In this document: positions 8,066-17,245 of the stretch, piece after piece
Numbering within the stretch: position 1 is the first letter of the stretch
Layout: every line of letters starts with the position of its first letter
Assembly (NCBI GenBank): GCA_964622375.1
Contig: CAZUQA010000036.1
Span: 1 to 52,090, forward strand
Length of the DNA stretch: 52,090 nt
DNA from: CAZUQA01 sp964622375
GTDB taxonomy: Bacteria > Bacillota_I > Bacilli_A > Erysipelotrichales > Erysipelotrichaceae
Direction: 5' to 3'
Notes under the pieces: model-generated
Seen by the model: the letters and a program-made list of their open reading frames with translations, nothing else
Databases searched by the model: none
What the model was told of the DNA's origin: nothing
Position numbers and translations under genes: made by a program

Positions 8066-9727
8066 TTACTTGTTTTTAAGAAGATATTCCACCACCCACT
8101 GCAGTAAGCTTGGTGTTTTACTAAATAAATCGTCTTTATAGACCCTTTCATAACGGGTATGGCAGTCTTTACCCCAAGGTCCGATATTAAGAACCGGTAG
8201 AGCTAGTTCCTTGATGAGTTCTAAAGCTAGACTGTAAATGGTCTTCCAAGCTGGCATGTTAGATTGTAGGCAGTCAATGTTGGCGCTACTGTGGTAGAAA
8301 CCGGCATAACTGAGATCGGAGATGCCACTAAAATAGTCTTGAATGGCGAGCTGTTGTTTATTCTGATTTTGAGAAAAATTACAAAGTTCAGCAATAAGTG
8401 TTTCCGTGTACTGGTAAGTAGCAGCATCGAGCATGTTGTTGTGCACACTGGGGTAAAAAGGCGGTGTCAAGGCAATAACGACAACCGGCGTGGTTAAATC
8501 AGCATATTGCAAACAAAGTTCAATCAGTTGACGACTGCAGTGATGGATGCTTATTTGATTGTCATGGTACTGTTTGGTTAGTTGGGCTAATAAAGTAGAA
8601 TAAGCTGCCTTAAAAATCTCGGGCGAATTAGCGATAGCCGTCTTGTATAACTCTTCAAACAACAACACATTTTCTGACCAGGTTTTTGCGACATAGGGTA
8701 TGTGAGCAATGTTGCAGTACTGCTGATAAGAGCTATTGTTGTCTTGAAGTATCTGCGCCAAAGCTTCTTGACTTAGAAGTTTAAGTTTGTTGAGGATTTC
8801 CAGTGGCGCAGCTTGTAAGGGCAATATATTTAACAAAAACCAAGCGCTTTGGGGAATTGAGACATCGTAGACCGGTTTTAAATCACGGGCTAATAAAACT
8901 GCCGGTGGCGGACTGGTAGTGCTACCGTCATGTTCGATAAATTCGGGGTTCAGCTCGATACGGCGAATCAGCTCGCTCATGATGGAGCTGGCACTGTAAC
9001 CGTCGTAGATTTGACTGACATGGCAGGTTTCGCCGCGGATGTAGAAAAGTGGCATGATTTTTCCAATGGAACCACGGTAAATGGTTGGGCAAACAAAATC
9101 TTGGCGAGTATGGGGTTCGCAGTTGAGTAACATCTTATAATCGAGATTGTACTGTCGCTGTAGTTCTTTTAGTAGATAGATAGCGCTGTTCATACCGGCA
9201 GACAGGTTCTCTTCATCAGGAACCGACAAAAGCAAGAGATTACCGGAAAAATCGCTCTTCCGACTGTACTCTTCAATTAGTTCCATTTGAATTGCGGCTC
9301 CGGCTTTCATATCGGCTACCCCGCGGCCAAATAGCCAAGAATTTTCTTTTATATCAGCTACTACTTCATCAGGGAAGCCGGAGTATTTCTTCGCATAAAG
9401 TAAACTGAGTTCTTGAGGTTTTAAAGCCCAAGGGGCATCTTCGCCATATTCCAGCGTATCGACAATATCATGGTGATGCAGTAAAATGACAGTCTTATCA
9501 CCCTGACCTTTGACTAGACACCAAGCTACCTGGCGTTGTAAGGGGTCATCCTGTAAAGGATAAAAGCCCCAGTGTTGCCTGTGCTGCCTGAAGTATTCAT
9601 TTTCTTGAGTCCATTGGCTAAAGAAAGCGATAATTTCGTTTTCCGCTTTATTAGTGAAACTGCCACAAGCTACGAAAGCCAACAATAATTCTTCAATGCG
9701 TTGTTTTTTGTTGTTTTCACCGGTCAT
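8066..9727 (-). CDS. M20 family metallopeptidase, RocB-like
   Basis: This 553-residue cytoplasmic protein belongs to the M20 amidohydrolase/peptidase group. Metal-site motifs are visible in order: LLHHHDIVDT near residue 80, FGRGVADMKAG near 130 and SVPDEEN near 165. The overall pattern matches the long RocB-type members (about 540-570 residues), linked in Bacillus to arginine use, whose exact reaction is not settled. The frame extends 20 codons further upstream, but GAGGGAAAG just before the ATG at 9727 supports the shorter form. It converges with the propeller gene, with 12 bases between the stop codons and no visible terminator. Confidence 0.8.
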   Translation of the reverse strand: MTGENNKKQRIEELLLAFVACGSFTNKAENEIIAFFSQWTQENEYFRQHRQHWGFYPLQDDPLQRQVAWCLVKGQGDKTVILLHHHDIVDTLEYGEDAPWALKPQELSLLYAKKYSGFPDEVVADIKENSWLFGRGVADMKAGAAIQMELIEEYSRKSDFSGNLLLLSVPDEENLSAGMNSAIYLLKELQRQYNLDYKMLLNCEPHTRQDFVCPTIYRGSIGKIMPLFYIRGETCHVSQIYDGYSASSIMSELIRRIELNPEFIEHDGSTTSPPPAVLLARDLKPVYDVSIPQSAWFLLNILPLQAAPLEILNKLKLLSQEALAQILQDNNSSYQQYCNIAHIPYVAKTWSENVLLFEELYKTAIANSPEIFKAAYSTLLAQLTKQYHDNQISIHHCSRQLIELCLQYADLTTPVVVIALTPPFYPSVHNNMLDAATYQYTETLIAELCNFSQNQNKQQLAIQDYFSGISDLSYAGFYHSSANIDCLQSNMPAWKTIYSLALELIKELALPVLNIGPWGKDCHTRYERVYKDDLFSKTPSLLQWVVEYLLKNK

Positions 9728-10048
9728 TTTCTTTCCCTCACTACTAACGCTGCTCAGTTTTTGCGCGAACAGCGGTTTTTTTATCATGCGCCATGAATTA
9801 GTACTATTATAGCCTATTTGTCCGTAGGCTTTTCTTTAAATAGCGCTTAATAGATCACTTGTAAACAAAACTAGACACTAATAACAAATGTAATAAGCAA
9901 ATACAATTTTCCACTTTGCCTAAAATTAACCCAAAGTATTGAAACATCGGGAAATTGCCTATATGCTTCATTTAGGCTTGATATTAGAATTCTGCAGTAA
10001 TTGAAGAACTTACTAATTTAGGGTCTAAGGGAAGAGGGAAGTCAAATT
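9728..10048. other. 321-base divergent intergenic region
   Basis: This region holds upstream signals for both neighbours. A minus-strand TATAAT (9806-9811) could serve the peptidase gene. An inverted repeat AGCCTA-N8-TAGGCT (9811-9830) touches that box. The rest is AT-rich without an ORF or RNA structure I can support. Confidence 0.5.
9811..9830. promoter_or_regulatory. inverted repeat beside the peptidase -10 box
   Basis: AGCCTA and TAGGCT are perfect inverted arms separated by 8 bases, directly upstream of the minus-strand TATAAT. This is a suitable place for an operator. The plus-strand sequence after the right arm is TTTTCTTT, so a small terminator is the alternative reading. Confidence 0.35.
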
Positions 10049-11566
10049 ATGAAGATTAAAAAATTTTTCTTGGTTGCCTTAATTGCTTTATGTTGTATCA
10101 CGATAAAGGCTTTACCGATAAAGGCTTTAACCATTGATGTTTCTGATGAAACAGAATTACGGGCTGCCATTGTAGCAGCTAATCCCGGTGATGTAATTAA
10201 CTTTACCGCCGATATTTATTTACTGAATACTATTACCATTTCTTATGATGATGTGGTTACTTTTAGTGGTGACTACGTTTTGTATGGCGCCAATGGTCAA
10301 GCAACGATATTTGTTGAGGAAAGTGGGATTTTGACAATTGATGGCATCACAGTATCCCATAAAACCGGAGAGTCCGGAGTTGGAATATTCATTGGTTCAA
10401 AACCGACGACAAAACCGACAGAAGATGGAACAGTAATAATCAAAAGCGGAAGCGTCAGTGGAAACTCTAACGGAATATTCAATAACAAAGGAACATTAAG
10501 AATTGAAGGCGGGACTATCAGCAACAACAATGACAGTGGGGTGTTTTGTAGTACTGCCGGTATTATGTATATGAGTGGTGGCAGAATTGTCAACAATCAA
10601 GCAGCTTACGGCGGCGGTATTATTACCAATGGACCTCTGTTCATCTCTGGTGGGGAAATAAGCGGAAATACTGCAACGATTCATGGTGGCGGTATCTACG
10701 CCGGGATGGATCCTGCCGTAGTTACCATGACTGGCGGGACTATCACCAATAATACTGCCGGTTCCTATGGCGGTGGTGTGGTTTTAGGTGGCAATGCCAG
10801 TATGACAATGAGTGCCGGCACTATTTCCTTCAATACAGCCGGAGGTTTTGGCGGCGGTTTCATAGTCAGTAATTCAACTTTAGTAATGAGTGGTGGCAGT
10901 ATAAATGGTAATCAGGCTAGTGACGGCGGTGGTCTATTTGTGAACTCCGGTGCTACTTTTACCACTAGCGGTAGTGTTAGCATCACCAATAACAAAGCGG
11001 TAGCAGCCGATGGCGAAGGTGGTGGGATCTATACCCAAGCTTATACCAATCTCAATCTCAGTAGCCAAACCTACTTTGGGGGTAATAGCGCCTATCGGGC
11101 TTTTAACCCACCAGCCAATGCTGATACCAGCTATCCCAATATCCGCTACTTACATCTCAGTGTAGCCACTCATCCTTTGAATAATTATGATATCAATTAT
11201 GCCGGGATTGATGAACCGGTATTGGTGGTATTGACTTATGATCCCAACGGCGGCAGCGGTGGTAACAGTTTCTCCGGGGTAGTACGCAGTGTCGGGGTAG
11301 CTTCGGCCAGTGAAGCCGGGGTCAGCCGGGCGGGGTACCAACTTAGCGGTTGGAATACGGCAGCTAATGGTTCCGGTACCGCCTATAATATTGGTGACAT
11401 CATTAATTTGGATAGCAACCTGACGCTTTTTGCGCAGTGGGAATTAGTAGGCGAGTCGGTAAATACCGGTGATCCTGTAACACCAGCCTGGTATATCTTT
11501 GGTATTTCATTGCTTGCCCTAGCAGTAACAGCAAGCCTAAAAAAGCGGAAAGCTATCACTAAATAA
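10049..11566 (+). CDS. surface-anchored Pmp-like beta-helix protein with InlB-type repeat and NTGD signal
   Basis: This 505-residue protein starts with a signal peptide in which the segment IKAL occurs twice. Residues 30-350 are a right-handed beta-helix built from GG-x-I-xx-N units (GGTISNNN, GGRIVNNQ, GGEISGNT, GGTITNNT, GGSINGNQ) alternating with GGGI/GGGV turns, as in polymorphic outer membrane-like and other bacterial surface repeats. An InlB B-type repeat (YDPNGGSG to LFAQW) follows at about 385-460. The end is SVNTGD, a membrane helix and a KKRK tail, a sortase-type signal. The architecture is shared with the protein at 17246-19351. A bidirectional terminator follows. Probable role: adhesion or surface display; ligand unknown. 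Confidence 0.8.
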   Translation: MKIKKFFLVALIALCCITIKALPIKALTIDVSDETELRAAIVAANPGDVINFTADIYLLNTITISYDDVVTFSGDYVLYGANGQATIFVEESGILTIDGITVSHKTGESGVGIFIGSKPTTKPTEDGTVIIKSGSVSGNSNGIFNNKGTLRIEGGTISNNNDSGVFCSTAGIMYMSGGRIVNNQAAYGGGIITNGPLFISGGEISGNTATIHGGGIYAGMDPAVVTMTGGTITNNTAGSYGGGVVLGGNASMTMSAGTISFNTAGGFGGGFIVSNSTLVMSGGSINGNQASDGGGLFVNSGATFTTSGSVSITNNKAVAADGEGGGIYTQAYTNLNLSSQTYFGGNSAYRAFNPPANADTSYPNIRYLHLSVATHPLNNYDINYAGIDEPVLVVLTYDPNGGSGGNSFSGVVRSVGVASASEAGVSRAGYQLSGWNTAANGSGTAYNIGDIINLDSNLTLFAQWELVGESVNTGDPVTPAWYIFGISLLALAVTASLKKRKAITK

Positions 11567-11589
11567 GAAATTGTTTGGTACATAAAAAT

Positions 11590-11625
11590 AAAGAGTAATG
11601 AATCATTAGTGTCATTGCTCTTTTT
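11590..11625. terminator. bidirectional terminator between convergent surface-protein genes
   Basis: A 12-bp stem (11590-11601 with 11612-11623) is followed on the plus strand by a T-run and, read from the minus strand, by TATTTTTA. It serves the gene ending at 11566 and the minus gene ending at 11651. Confidence 0.8.
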
Positions 11626-11650
11626 GTTTGTTTTATTTCTCTAGCTGGAC

Positions 11651-14437
11651 TTAATTAGTTAGTAAGTACGCAACCGGAGTAAAGGGACCATAAGAGGTTG
11701 TGCCGTTGTAATAGACATAACGTAGCTTGTAGTAATAGCCTTTGTTGGCCAGCAGTTTTCTTAAGTCAAAGTCTTCCGGTGTCACTGTCTTAACTGACCA
11801 TTTAGTCTTTTTGTTGTTGGTTGTAGCATAATAGATTTGCAGGGCCGACATCTCATGATCGTTAGTCCACTTAAAGTTTAATGAGCTAGCATTAGCTGTT
11901 ACACTGACATCATCAACCAGTGGGAGATTACAGCTGGTCTTGGTATAGATCGGACTCCACTTACCATAAACCGTTTTTCCGGCGACGGTCTTTACCGAAC
12001 GAACTCTATAGTAATAGGTTTTTCCGGCAACTAGATAGTAGTCATTGAAAGTAGTAGCGTTTGTCGTTCCCACCAAGGCAAAGCCTTTGGTTTTGTTGGT
12101 CGAGCGCTGTATTTGATAGGACTGTGCCTCGCTTTCTGCCGGAAAAGTGAGATTAATAACAGTATAGTCATCGACAACTGCTGACACGGCTCCATTACCG
12201 GTTACTAAAGTAGCCACCGTGGTAAAAGGTCCGTAAAACACTGAGCCGTCACCATAAACATAACGGGCTTTATAGTAATATTTTGTATTGCCTGGTAAAT
12301 GTCCGATTAAGAAATCAGCAGCGGAAACGCTGACGCTTTTCCATTTAGTTTTACTGTTATTGGTCGTGGCGTAGTAGATTTGCACGGCTGTCATGTCGTT
12401 ATCATTATCCCATTGGACTTTTAAGCCTTTGTTGGTTGAAGTAACCGTCAAGTCATCAACATTCGGCAGTTTCGGCGTGACCTTAGTGATTACCGGGCTC
12501 CACTTACCATAAACATTTTTACCTTTCACGACTTTTACACTGCGAACTTTGTAATAATAAGTTGTTCCGGCATTTAAGTGGTAGTCGGTAAAACTAAGGG
12601 TCTTTGATGTGCCGGTTAACTTGAAACCTTTAGTTTTCTTAGTGGAACGATGAATCTGATAGTACTCTGCATCGCTGACTGTACTATAACTAATAGTAAG
12701 TGAAGTGAAGAAGTCTTTGGCTCTGATTATTTTGGGTTCTACCAAGATAACAAAGTCTTGGCTAAAGTCACTGCCAACTCCGGCACCATTGGTAATGGTT
12801 GCGGTGATAGTAGCGCTACCGGGAGCTTGGGCTACAAAAGTATTGCCGGTTATGGTAGCCTCCGTCGTACCGGGGTCATTGATTGTCCAAGTTATAGTCT
12901 TGCTCTTGGCATTGGAAGGAATAACTTTGCCACTCAAGACTAATTTCTTTTTAACATTAGTTGTCGTGGCGACATTTCTGATGTCGGTAACCGCAACATA
13001 GCTGTGGTCGGTTGATAAGGGATAGGGAATACCCATGCCGGTACAAGCCGGATTAGTTGCCAAATAATTACTATCTAGATTGGGGTTGGCTTCAATCGAA
13101 CCGGTATCACTGGAAGTGTGGGTTTTCCAAGCAGCCAGATTTCCATTGTTTAACAGATTACCGGGCCTGGTATCGGTAAAGCCAGCGGTTTTACCGGCGA
13201 TATAATAACAGTTATCATACATAGAAAGCGGACCATCAAGAGCCGTCATTCCTCCAAGGTCATTGGAATAGCGAATTTCAATCATTTGGCGATTGAAGGT
13301 GTTTGGTTGACAAACAATGTTATTGAAGATAGTTGGGTTGACATTACCCGGTCTTTGGCCTATAGGGCTCCAATCTTGATAGCTTAAACCAAAATAAATT
13401 GCGCTGTGGAATAAGTTGTTGTAATTGACATTAACCAGAGTATTGTTGTAAACCTGAGCATCTTTAGAAGCATATAAACCGATGCCTTCCCAGCCGATGT
13501 CAATCAATAAATTGTAACGGGCAGTACCGCGGATATTCTCATAAAACTCAGGATTGACATCAGTGTTGAAAAAATCCACACTGGTATCAAAACCAAGCAT
13601 AATACCGGCGCCATAAACTCTTTCAATGCGATTATTTTCAATAACGACATCAGATGCTCCACCTTTGGCATAAACTCCGGTGCCGACGATGTCGTGAATA
13701 TAGTTGTTGTAAACTAACATGCGAGCACCATTGACGTTGTCAATCCCCTCGGCATTGCATTCACCACTAAGTAAACGTGGATCTGAGAGATGGGCGCGGC
13801 CGGAGTTGTAAATTTCATTATTTCTGATGATGATGTCATTACAATTAGGCTTTACCTTAACGACATCATAGTAGGAATCATGAAGTACGCAATCCTCAAT
13901 GATGATATTTGAAGCACCATGAGTGAAAGGATCTCTGGGGTCCCAACGGAATGTTGTGTCACAAGACACGGCATAAAAACCACCGATTACTTCAACCGCT
14001 TGTAACTTACCTCCGGAAGCATCGATATAAAAATTTACTGCGGAGTATTGCTGTACAACACTGAGATTGCGGTCACTTAAGTCAATAATCGCCCACTCAC
14101 CTTTAGCGGATTTTATTGTAATATTGGGCTGGCGAACTCGCACATCACGATTTTCTTTATAGATGCCATCTCGCAATACAATAGTGCTTCCTGCCGGAGC
14201 GACATTTAAAGCAGCATTGATGCTTTTGAAAGGCTTGTTTTTAGCGCCGGTGGCAGTAGCATCATTGCCGTCAGGGGCGACATAGTAGGCACCTGCCGGA
14301 TCATCATAAGTGTTTAAACGGGGGCCGATGTCACCGATTGCTGCCTTGATTTTTTCCGGTAGCATGGTAAATAAACTGCAAGCTAAAAGTAACGACAATA
14401 AAGTAGTAAGTGCTTTTTTAGTCACTATTCTAATCAT
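11651..14437 (-). CDS. secreted DUF1565 beta-helix protein with Ig-like and four fibronectin-III-like domains
   Basis: This is a 928-residue secreted protein. A Sec signal peptide ends near residue 32 and has no lipobox. Residues 45-480 are the DUF1565/beta-helix module and align along their length with the protein at 115-1557 (shared IGPR, YDD/YPDPA, GNDATA, KSIN and EWAIIDL elements). About 485-570 is a bacterial Ig-like domain (group 2 type). Residues 575-928 are four fibronectin-III-like domains in an A-B-A-B order: the A units share TYYYKVRSVK and VYGKWSP, the B units share LQIYYATTNN and YGPF. No sorting signal or membrane helix follows, so it is probably released or held by non-covalent contacts. 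A polysaccharide-active enzyme with binding modules is a reasonable guess. AAAAGGAG precedes the ATG. Confidence 0.85.
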   Translation of the reverse strand: MIRIVTKKALTTLLSLLLACSLFTMLPEKIKAAIGDIGPRLNTYDDPAGAYYVAPDGNDATATGAKNKPFKSINAALNVAPAGSTIVLRDGIYKENRDVRVRQPNITIKSAKGEWAIIDLSDRNLSVVQQYSAVNFYIDASGGKLQAVEVIGGFYAVSCDTTFRWDPRDPFTHGASNIIIEDCVLHDSYYDVVKVKPNCNDIIIRNNEIYNSGRAHLSDPRLLSGECNAEGIDNVNGARMLVYNNYIHDIVGTGVYAKGGASDVVIENNRIERVYGAGIMLGFDTSVDFFNTDVNPEFYENIRGTARYNLLIDIGWEGIGLYASKDAQVYNNTLVNVNYNNLFHSAIYFGLSYQDWSPIGQRPGNVNPTIFNNIVCQPNTFNRQMIEIRYSNDLGGMTALDGPLSMYDNCYYIAGKTAGFTDTRPGNLLNNGNLAAWKTHTSSDTGSIEANPNLDSNYLATNPACTGMGIPYPLSTDHSYVAVTDIRNVATTTNVKKKLVLSGKVIPSNAKSKTITWTINDPGTTEATITGNTFVAQAPGSATITATITNGAGVGSDFSQDFVILVEPKIIRAKDFFTSLTISYSTVSDAEYYQIHRSTKKTKGFKLTGTSKTLSFTDYHLNAGTTYYYKVRSVKVVKGKNVYGKWSPVITKVTPKLPNVDDLTVTSTNKGLKVQWDNDNDMTAVQIYYATTNNSKTKWKSVSVSAADFLIGHLPGNTKYYYKARYVYGDGSVFYGPFTTVATLVTGNGAVSAVVDDYTVINLTFPAESEAQSYQIQRSTNKTKGFALVGTTNATTFNDYYLVAGKTYYYRVRSVKTVAGKTVYGKWSPIYTKTSCNLPLVDDVSVTANASSLNFKWTNDHEMSALQIYYATTNNKKTKWSVKTVTPEDFDLRKLLANKGYYYKLRYVYYNGTTSYGPFTPVAYLLTN

Positions 14438-14760
14438 GGGTTCTCCTTTTTATTGAATAAGTAGTGAATAATTTCTTGTCACTATTTTTCAATGAATGAT
14501 TAATAGTCATATCTACCATTATTTTATATTGCGGCAAGCAAAAACACAATTAATATCACAAAATTAAGTATTTTGACAAACATTGAACAAAATTATGAAT
14601 TGTAGCATTAGTAAGCCAAAGATTACTTAATTGAATGTGATCTTTTGTTTGGTGGAGGCTGATTATGTAGTATACAGCTAAGCAAAAAGGCTAAAAGCCG
14701 GAAAAAGGCTTGTTTGTGACGTAGCGTAATAAACTATAATTGGGCTAAAGGAGAGATAAT
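14438..14760. other. 323-base divergent intergenic region
   Basis: Besides the ribosome binding site of the minus gene (near 14445) and the MerR promoter/operator (14710-14740), it has a small run of GGCT/AGCC inverted repeats around 14687-14713 that may end stray transcripts. No ORF is supported. Confidence 0.5.
14710..14740 (+). promoter_or_regulatory. MerR-type promoter with 19-base spacer and internal dyad operator
   Basis: TTGTTT (14710-14715) and TATAAT (14735-14740) are 19 bases apart, the overlong spacing typical of MerR-controlled promoters. An imperfect dyad lies between them: GTTTGTGACG (14712-14721), TAG, CGTAATAAAC (14725-14734), with 8 of 10 positions matching. The first downstream gene encodes a MerR protein, so this is probably its own operator. 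Confidence 0.75.
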
Positions 14761-15561
14761 ATGGAAAAATTTAGGGCGATACCACCAGGATTTATGACGG
14801 TTGGTGAGGTTGCAAGAAAAATGAACACCACCGTACGTACGCTACAGTACTACGACAAAGAAGGAATTCTCTGTCCAAGTACTGAAAGCGAAGGTGGTCG
14901 TCGGCTTTATACCTACAAAGATATTGTCAAACTGCACCAAATCCAGCAACTAAAGTATTTGGGCTTTTCTTTGGCTGACATCAAAACCCGGCTTGTAACA
15001 CTGGACAGCCCTCAAGAAATCGCTACGGCGCTGGCTGAACAAGCCCAGATTATGCAGGAAAAAATAGCTGGCCTCAACGCTGCCCTAAAAGCGATTGAAT
15101 TACTAAGAGAAGAAGTATTAAAAATGCCGACTGTTGATTTTGAAAAATATGCTGCTATCATCATCAGTTTACAAATGAATAATGAGTATTATGGTTTGAT
15201 AAAATACTTTGACACTGACGACATCAGCTATTTCAGTAAACGTTTTGATGAAAAAAGTGCAACGAAATTTGTCGCAGCTATTAACACTTTACTCGGTAAG
15301 GCAATTAAGTTTCAGAAAGAAGGGGTGTTACCGGAAAGCGCAAAAGGGCAACAGTTTGCGGCAGAAATGTGGGCTAAAATGATGGAGTTTACCGGCGGAG
15401 ATATGAAGCAGATGGTTAAGCTTACAAAACTTCTGGAAAATGTTGATGATAATGATCAGTGGAAAAAGAAACAGGAACAAGCCAATATTTTTATTGAGCC
15501 GGCATTAGGGATATATTTAAGCAAACAAGGAATTAATCCTTTTGCGGAGGAAGAGCTATGA
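14761..15561 (+). CDS. MerR family transcriptional regulator with TipAS-like effector region
   Basis: This 266-residue regulator has the MerR winged helix-turn-helix at residues 11-80 (MTVGEVARKM, RTLQYYDKEGIL, GGRRLYTYKDI), a dimerisation coiled coil at about 85-125 and a helical C-terminal half. That half resembles the antibiotic-recognition (TipAS-like) domains of MerR proteins that sense multidrug ligands. AAAGGAG lies upstream. Its stop overlaps the next start (ATGA), so it forms a three-gene operon with the ABC ATPase and permease. It probably senses a toxic compound and activates the operon from the 19-base-spacer promoter. The ligand is unknown. Confidence 0.88.
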   Translation: MEKFRAIPPGFMTVGEVARKMNTTVRTLQYYDKEGILCPSTESEGGRRLYTYKDIVKLHQIQQLKYLGFSLADIKTRLVTLDSPQEIATALAEQAQIMQEKIAGLNAALKAIELLREEVLKMPTVDFEKYAAIIISLQMNNEYYGLIKYFDTDDISYFSKRFDEKSATKFVAAINTLLGKAIKFQKEGVLPESAKGQQFAAEMWAKMMEFTGGDMKQMVKLTKLLENVDDNDQWKKKQEQANIFIEPALGIYLSKQGINPFAEEEL

Positions 15562-16256
15562 TTAAAATGAAAAATGTAGTTAAGCGCTTTGGAAATCACA
15601 CCGTTTTAAGTGATGTCAGTTTTGAAGCTAAAGAGAACCAGATATTCGGTCTTCTCGGGCCTTCGGGTGCCGGTAAGACAACGATAATCAATATTTTAAC
15701 ACAACAACTAACAGCCGATGGTGGCAGTTTCGAAACCGGAGCTACTCTATTTGAAACCGGGCTCATGCTGGATAGCGATGGCTTGTATGATCGCTTAAGT
15801 TGCCAAGAAAATCTCGATCTCTTTGTCGATATTTATGGTATAGAGCGGACAAAATCAAGTGTAGCCTTAGCGAATGTTGGATTGGAAGATGCCGCCAAAA
15901 AATCAGTGCATACTTTGTCAAAAGGTATGCGACAAAGACTGGCTTTAGCCCGAGCCATCTTGCACCAACCTAAGGTAATGTTTCTCGATGAACCGACCAG
16001 TGGCTTAGATCCGGCAACGGCGAAAGGGATTCATAAGCTGATTTTGTCTTTATGTGAAAAAGGAGCTACCGTATTTTTAACGACCCACAATATGGAAGAA
16101 GCCGTCAAACTGTGCCATCATGTTGCCTTGTTGCATCAAGGCAAAATCGTGGAACAAGGCACACCAAGTGAGATTTGTCAGAGACACAATTCCTATAAAA
16201 CAATACCGGATTTAGAAGCAGTTTTCATTAAATTAACGGGGGTGGAACTAGAATGA
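15558..16256 (+). CDS. ABC transporter ATP-binding protein
   Basis: This 232-residue ATPase has Walker A GPSGAGKTT near residue 34, signature motif LSKGMRQR (variant of LSGGQ) near 121, Walker B VMFLDEPTSGLD near 141 and switch histidine TTHN near 177. The type matches exporters of the ABC-2 (drug/natamycin-like) class. It overlaps the MerR gene by 4 bases and the permease gene by 4 bases, so the three are translationally coupled. The role is ATP hydrolysis at the inner face of the membrane to drive export through the next gene product. Confidence 0.92.
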   Translation: MIKMKNVVKRFGNHTVLSDVSFEAKENQIFGLLGPSGAGKTTIINILTQQLTADGGSFETGATLFETGLMLDSDGLYDRLSCQENLDLFVDIYGIERTKSSVALANVGLEDAAKKSVHTLSKGMRQRLALARAILHQPKVMFLDEPTSGLDPATAKGIHKLILSLCEKGATVFLTTHNMEEAVKLCHHVALLHQGKIVEQGTPSEICQRHNSYKTIPDLEAVFIKLTGVELE

Positions 16257-16951
16257 GAATAACTAGAGCTATTTTTACTAAACAAGCCCGGGATATGTTT
16301 AAAAACCCGGCGGTCTTAATTATGTTTGTGCTTTTTCCGGCTGTCGCTTTTATTATGACTGCTTTTGTCAAGATCCCGGAAAATGAATTTGTTGGCAGTA
16401 AAATGTTTGTTACCATTATGGCTTCAATCTTTGCGGGTATGGGCTTAATAACCGCTGTTGCCGGGGTAATTGCTGAAGATATTGAACGTCACAGTTTACG
16501 TTTTCTGATTATTGCCGGCGTCAAGCCGCAGCAGTATTTACTTGGTATTGGTGGTTTTTTCCTGTCTGCTGCCACTATCACTTCCCTGGTTTTTGCCTTA
16601 ATTGGCGGTTTTTCCGGGCAAGATTTTATAAAGTTTATGATCATCATGGAAACCGGTACAGCGACTTCCATTCTTTTGGGGGCAACAATCGGTATCTGGT
16701 CGAAAAATGCTCAAGCCGCCGGCGGTTTAGCTCTGCCTTTTGCGGTTATCGTCGGTTTTGCCCCGATGATTGCCGGCTTTAATAAAACAGTAGAAAAATT
16801 CGCCGGAATCTTGTACACCCAGCAGATAAATGTGATTGTCAATGATTTTAGCCAGAGTTTACTTCGACCATTGACCGTCGTTGCAGCCAATCTCACGGTG
16901 CTCATTATATTCTTCGTTATTGCCTACAAGAAACGCGGTTTGAAGGCTTAG
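16253..16951 (+). CDS. ABC-2 type permease
   Basis: This 232-residue protein has about six hydrophobic segments and the usual ABC-2 layout: an N-terminal segment after KNPAVLIMFVLFP, a periplasmic-side loop, and a block of helices from about residue 55 to 225 ending in KKRGLKA. It forms the membrane part of the exporter with the preceding ATPase. The conserved VAGVIAEDIERHSLRF stretch corresponds to the E-x-E-like coupling region seen in this family. Substrate unknown; its MerR partner suggests a toxic or antibiotic compound. Confidence 0.85.
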   Translation: MRITRAIFTKQARDMFKNPAVLIMFVLFPAVAFIMTAFVKIPENEFVGSKMFVTIMASIFAGMGLITAVAGVIAEDIERHSLRFLIIAGVKPQQYLLGIGGFFLSAATITSLVFALIGGFSGQDFIKFMIIMETGTATSILLGATIGIWSKNAQAAGGLALPFAVIVGFAPMIAGFNKTVEKFAGILYTQQINVIVNDFSQSLLRPLTVVAANLTVLIIFFVIAYKKRGLKA

Positions 16952-17062
16952 GGCATAATGGTTAGCGAAAAGCTGTTTCGTATTATCCAACAGGAATATC
17001 GTAATAGCGAATCACCCAATACATAAAAGATAAAACTATAACTATTGTAATAATTTTTTCAT

Positions 17063-17095
17063 CCTACGGTCACTTTATTTGCCGTAGGGTTTTTG
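17063..17095 (+). terminator. intrinsic terminator of the MerR-ABC operon
   Basis: CCTACGG (17063-17069) pairs with CCGTAGG (17082-17088); GTTTTT follows. It lies about 110 bases after the permease stop codon. Confidence 0.8.
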
Positions 17096-17245
17096 CTTTG
17101 TTAGCATGAAGCTGGATTGTATGACATTGAAAATTATCGGGGTGGAAATTTGTCAAAGTAAGATAATGCAAATGGGGAAAGTACACCGATTTTTCAAGAC
17201 AAGGTTAGTCAAATGACTAAATTAAAAAAACCAGGAGATCAGAGT

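Noticed and set aside
10400..10950. Repeated GGTGGC-type motifs resembling a repeat array
   Set aside because: They follow the codon frame and encode Gly-rich beta-helix turns; spacing and sequence vary, so this is not a CRISPR or DNA repeat array.
16958..17026. 22-codon ORF MVSEKLFRIIQQEYRNSESPNT after the ABC permease
   Set aside because: It is too short to judge and lacks a ribosome binding site; it might be a gene scrap, but there is no supporting evidence.
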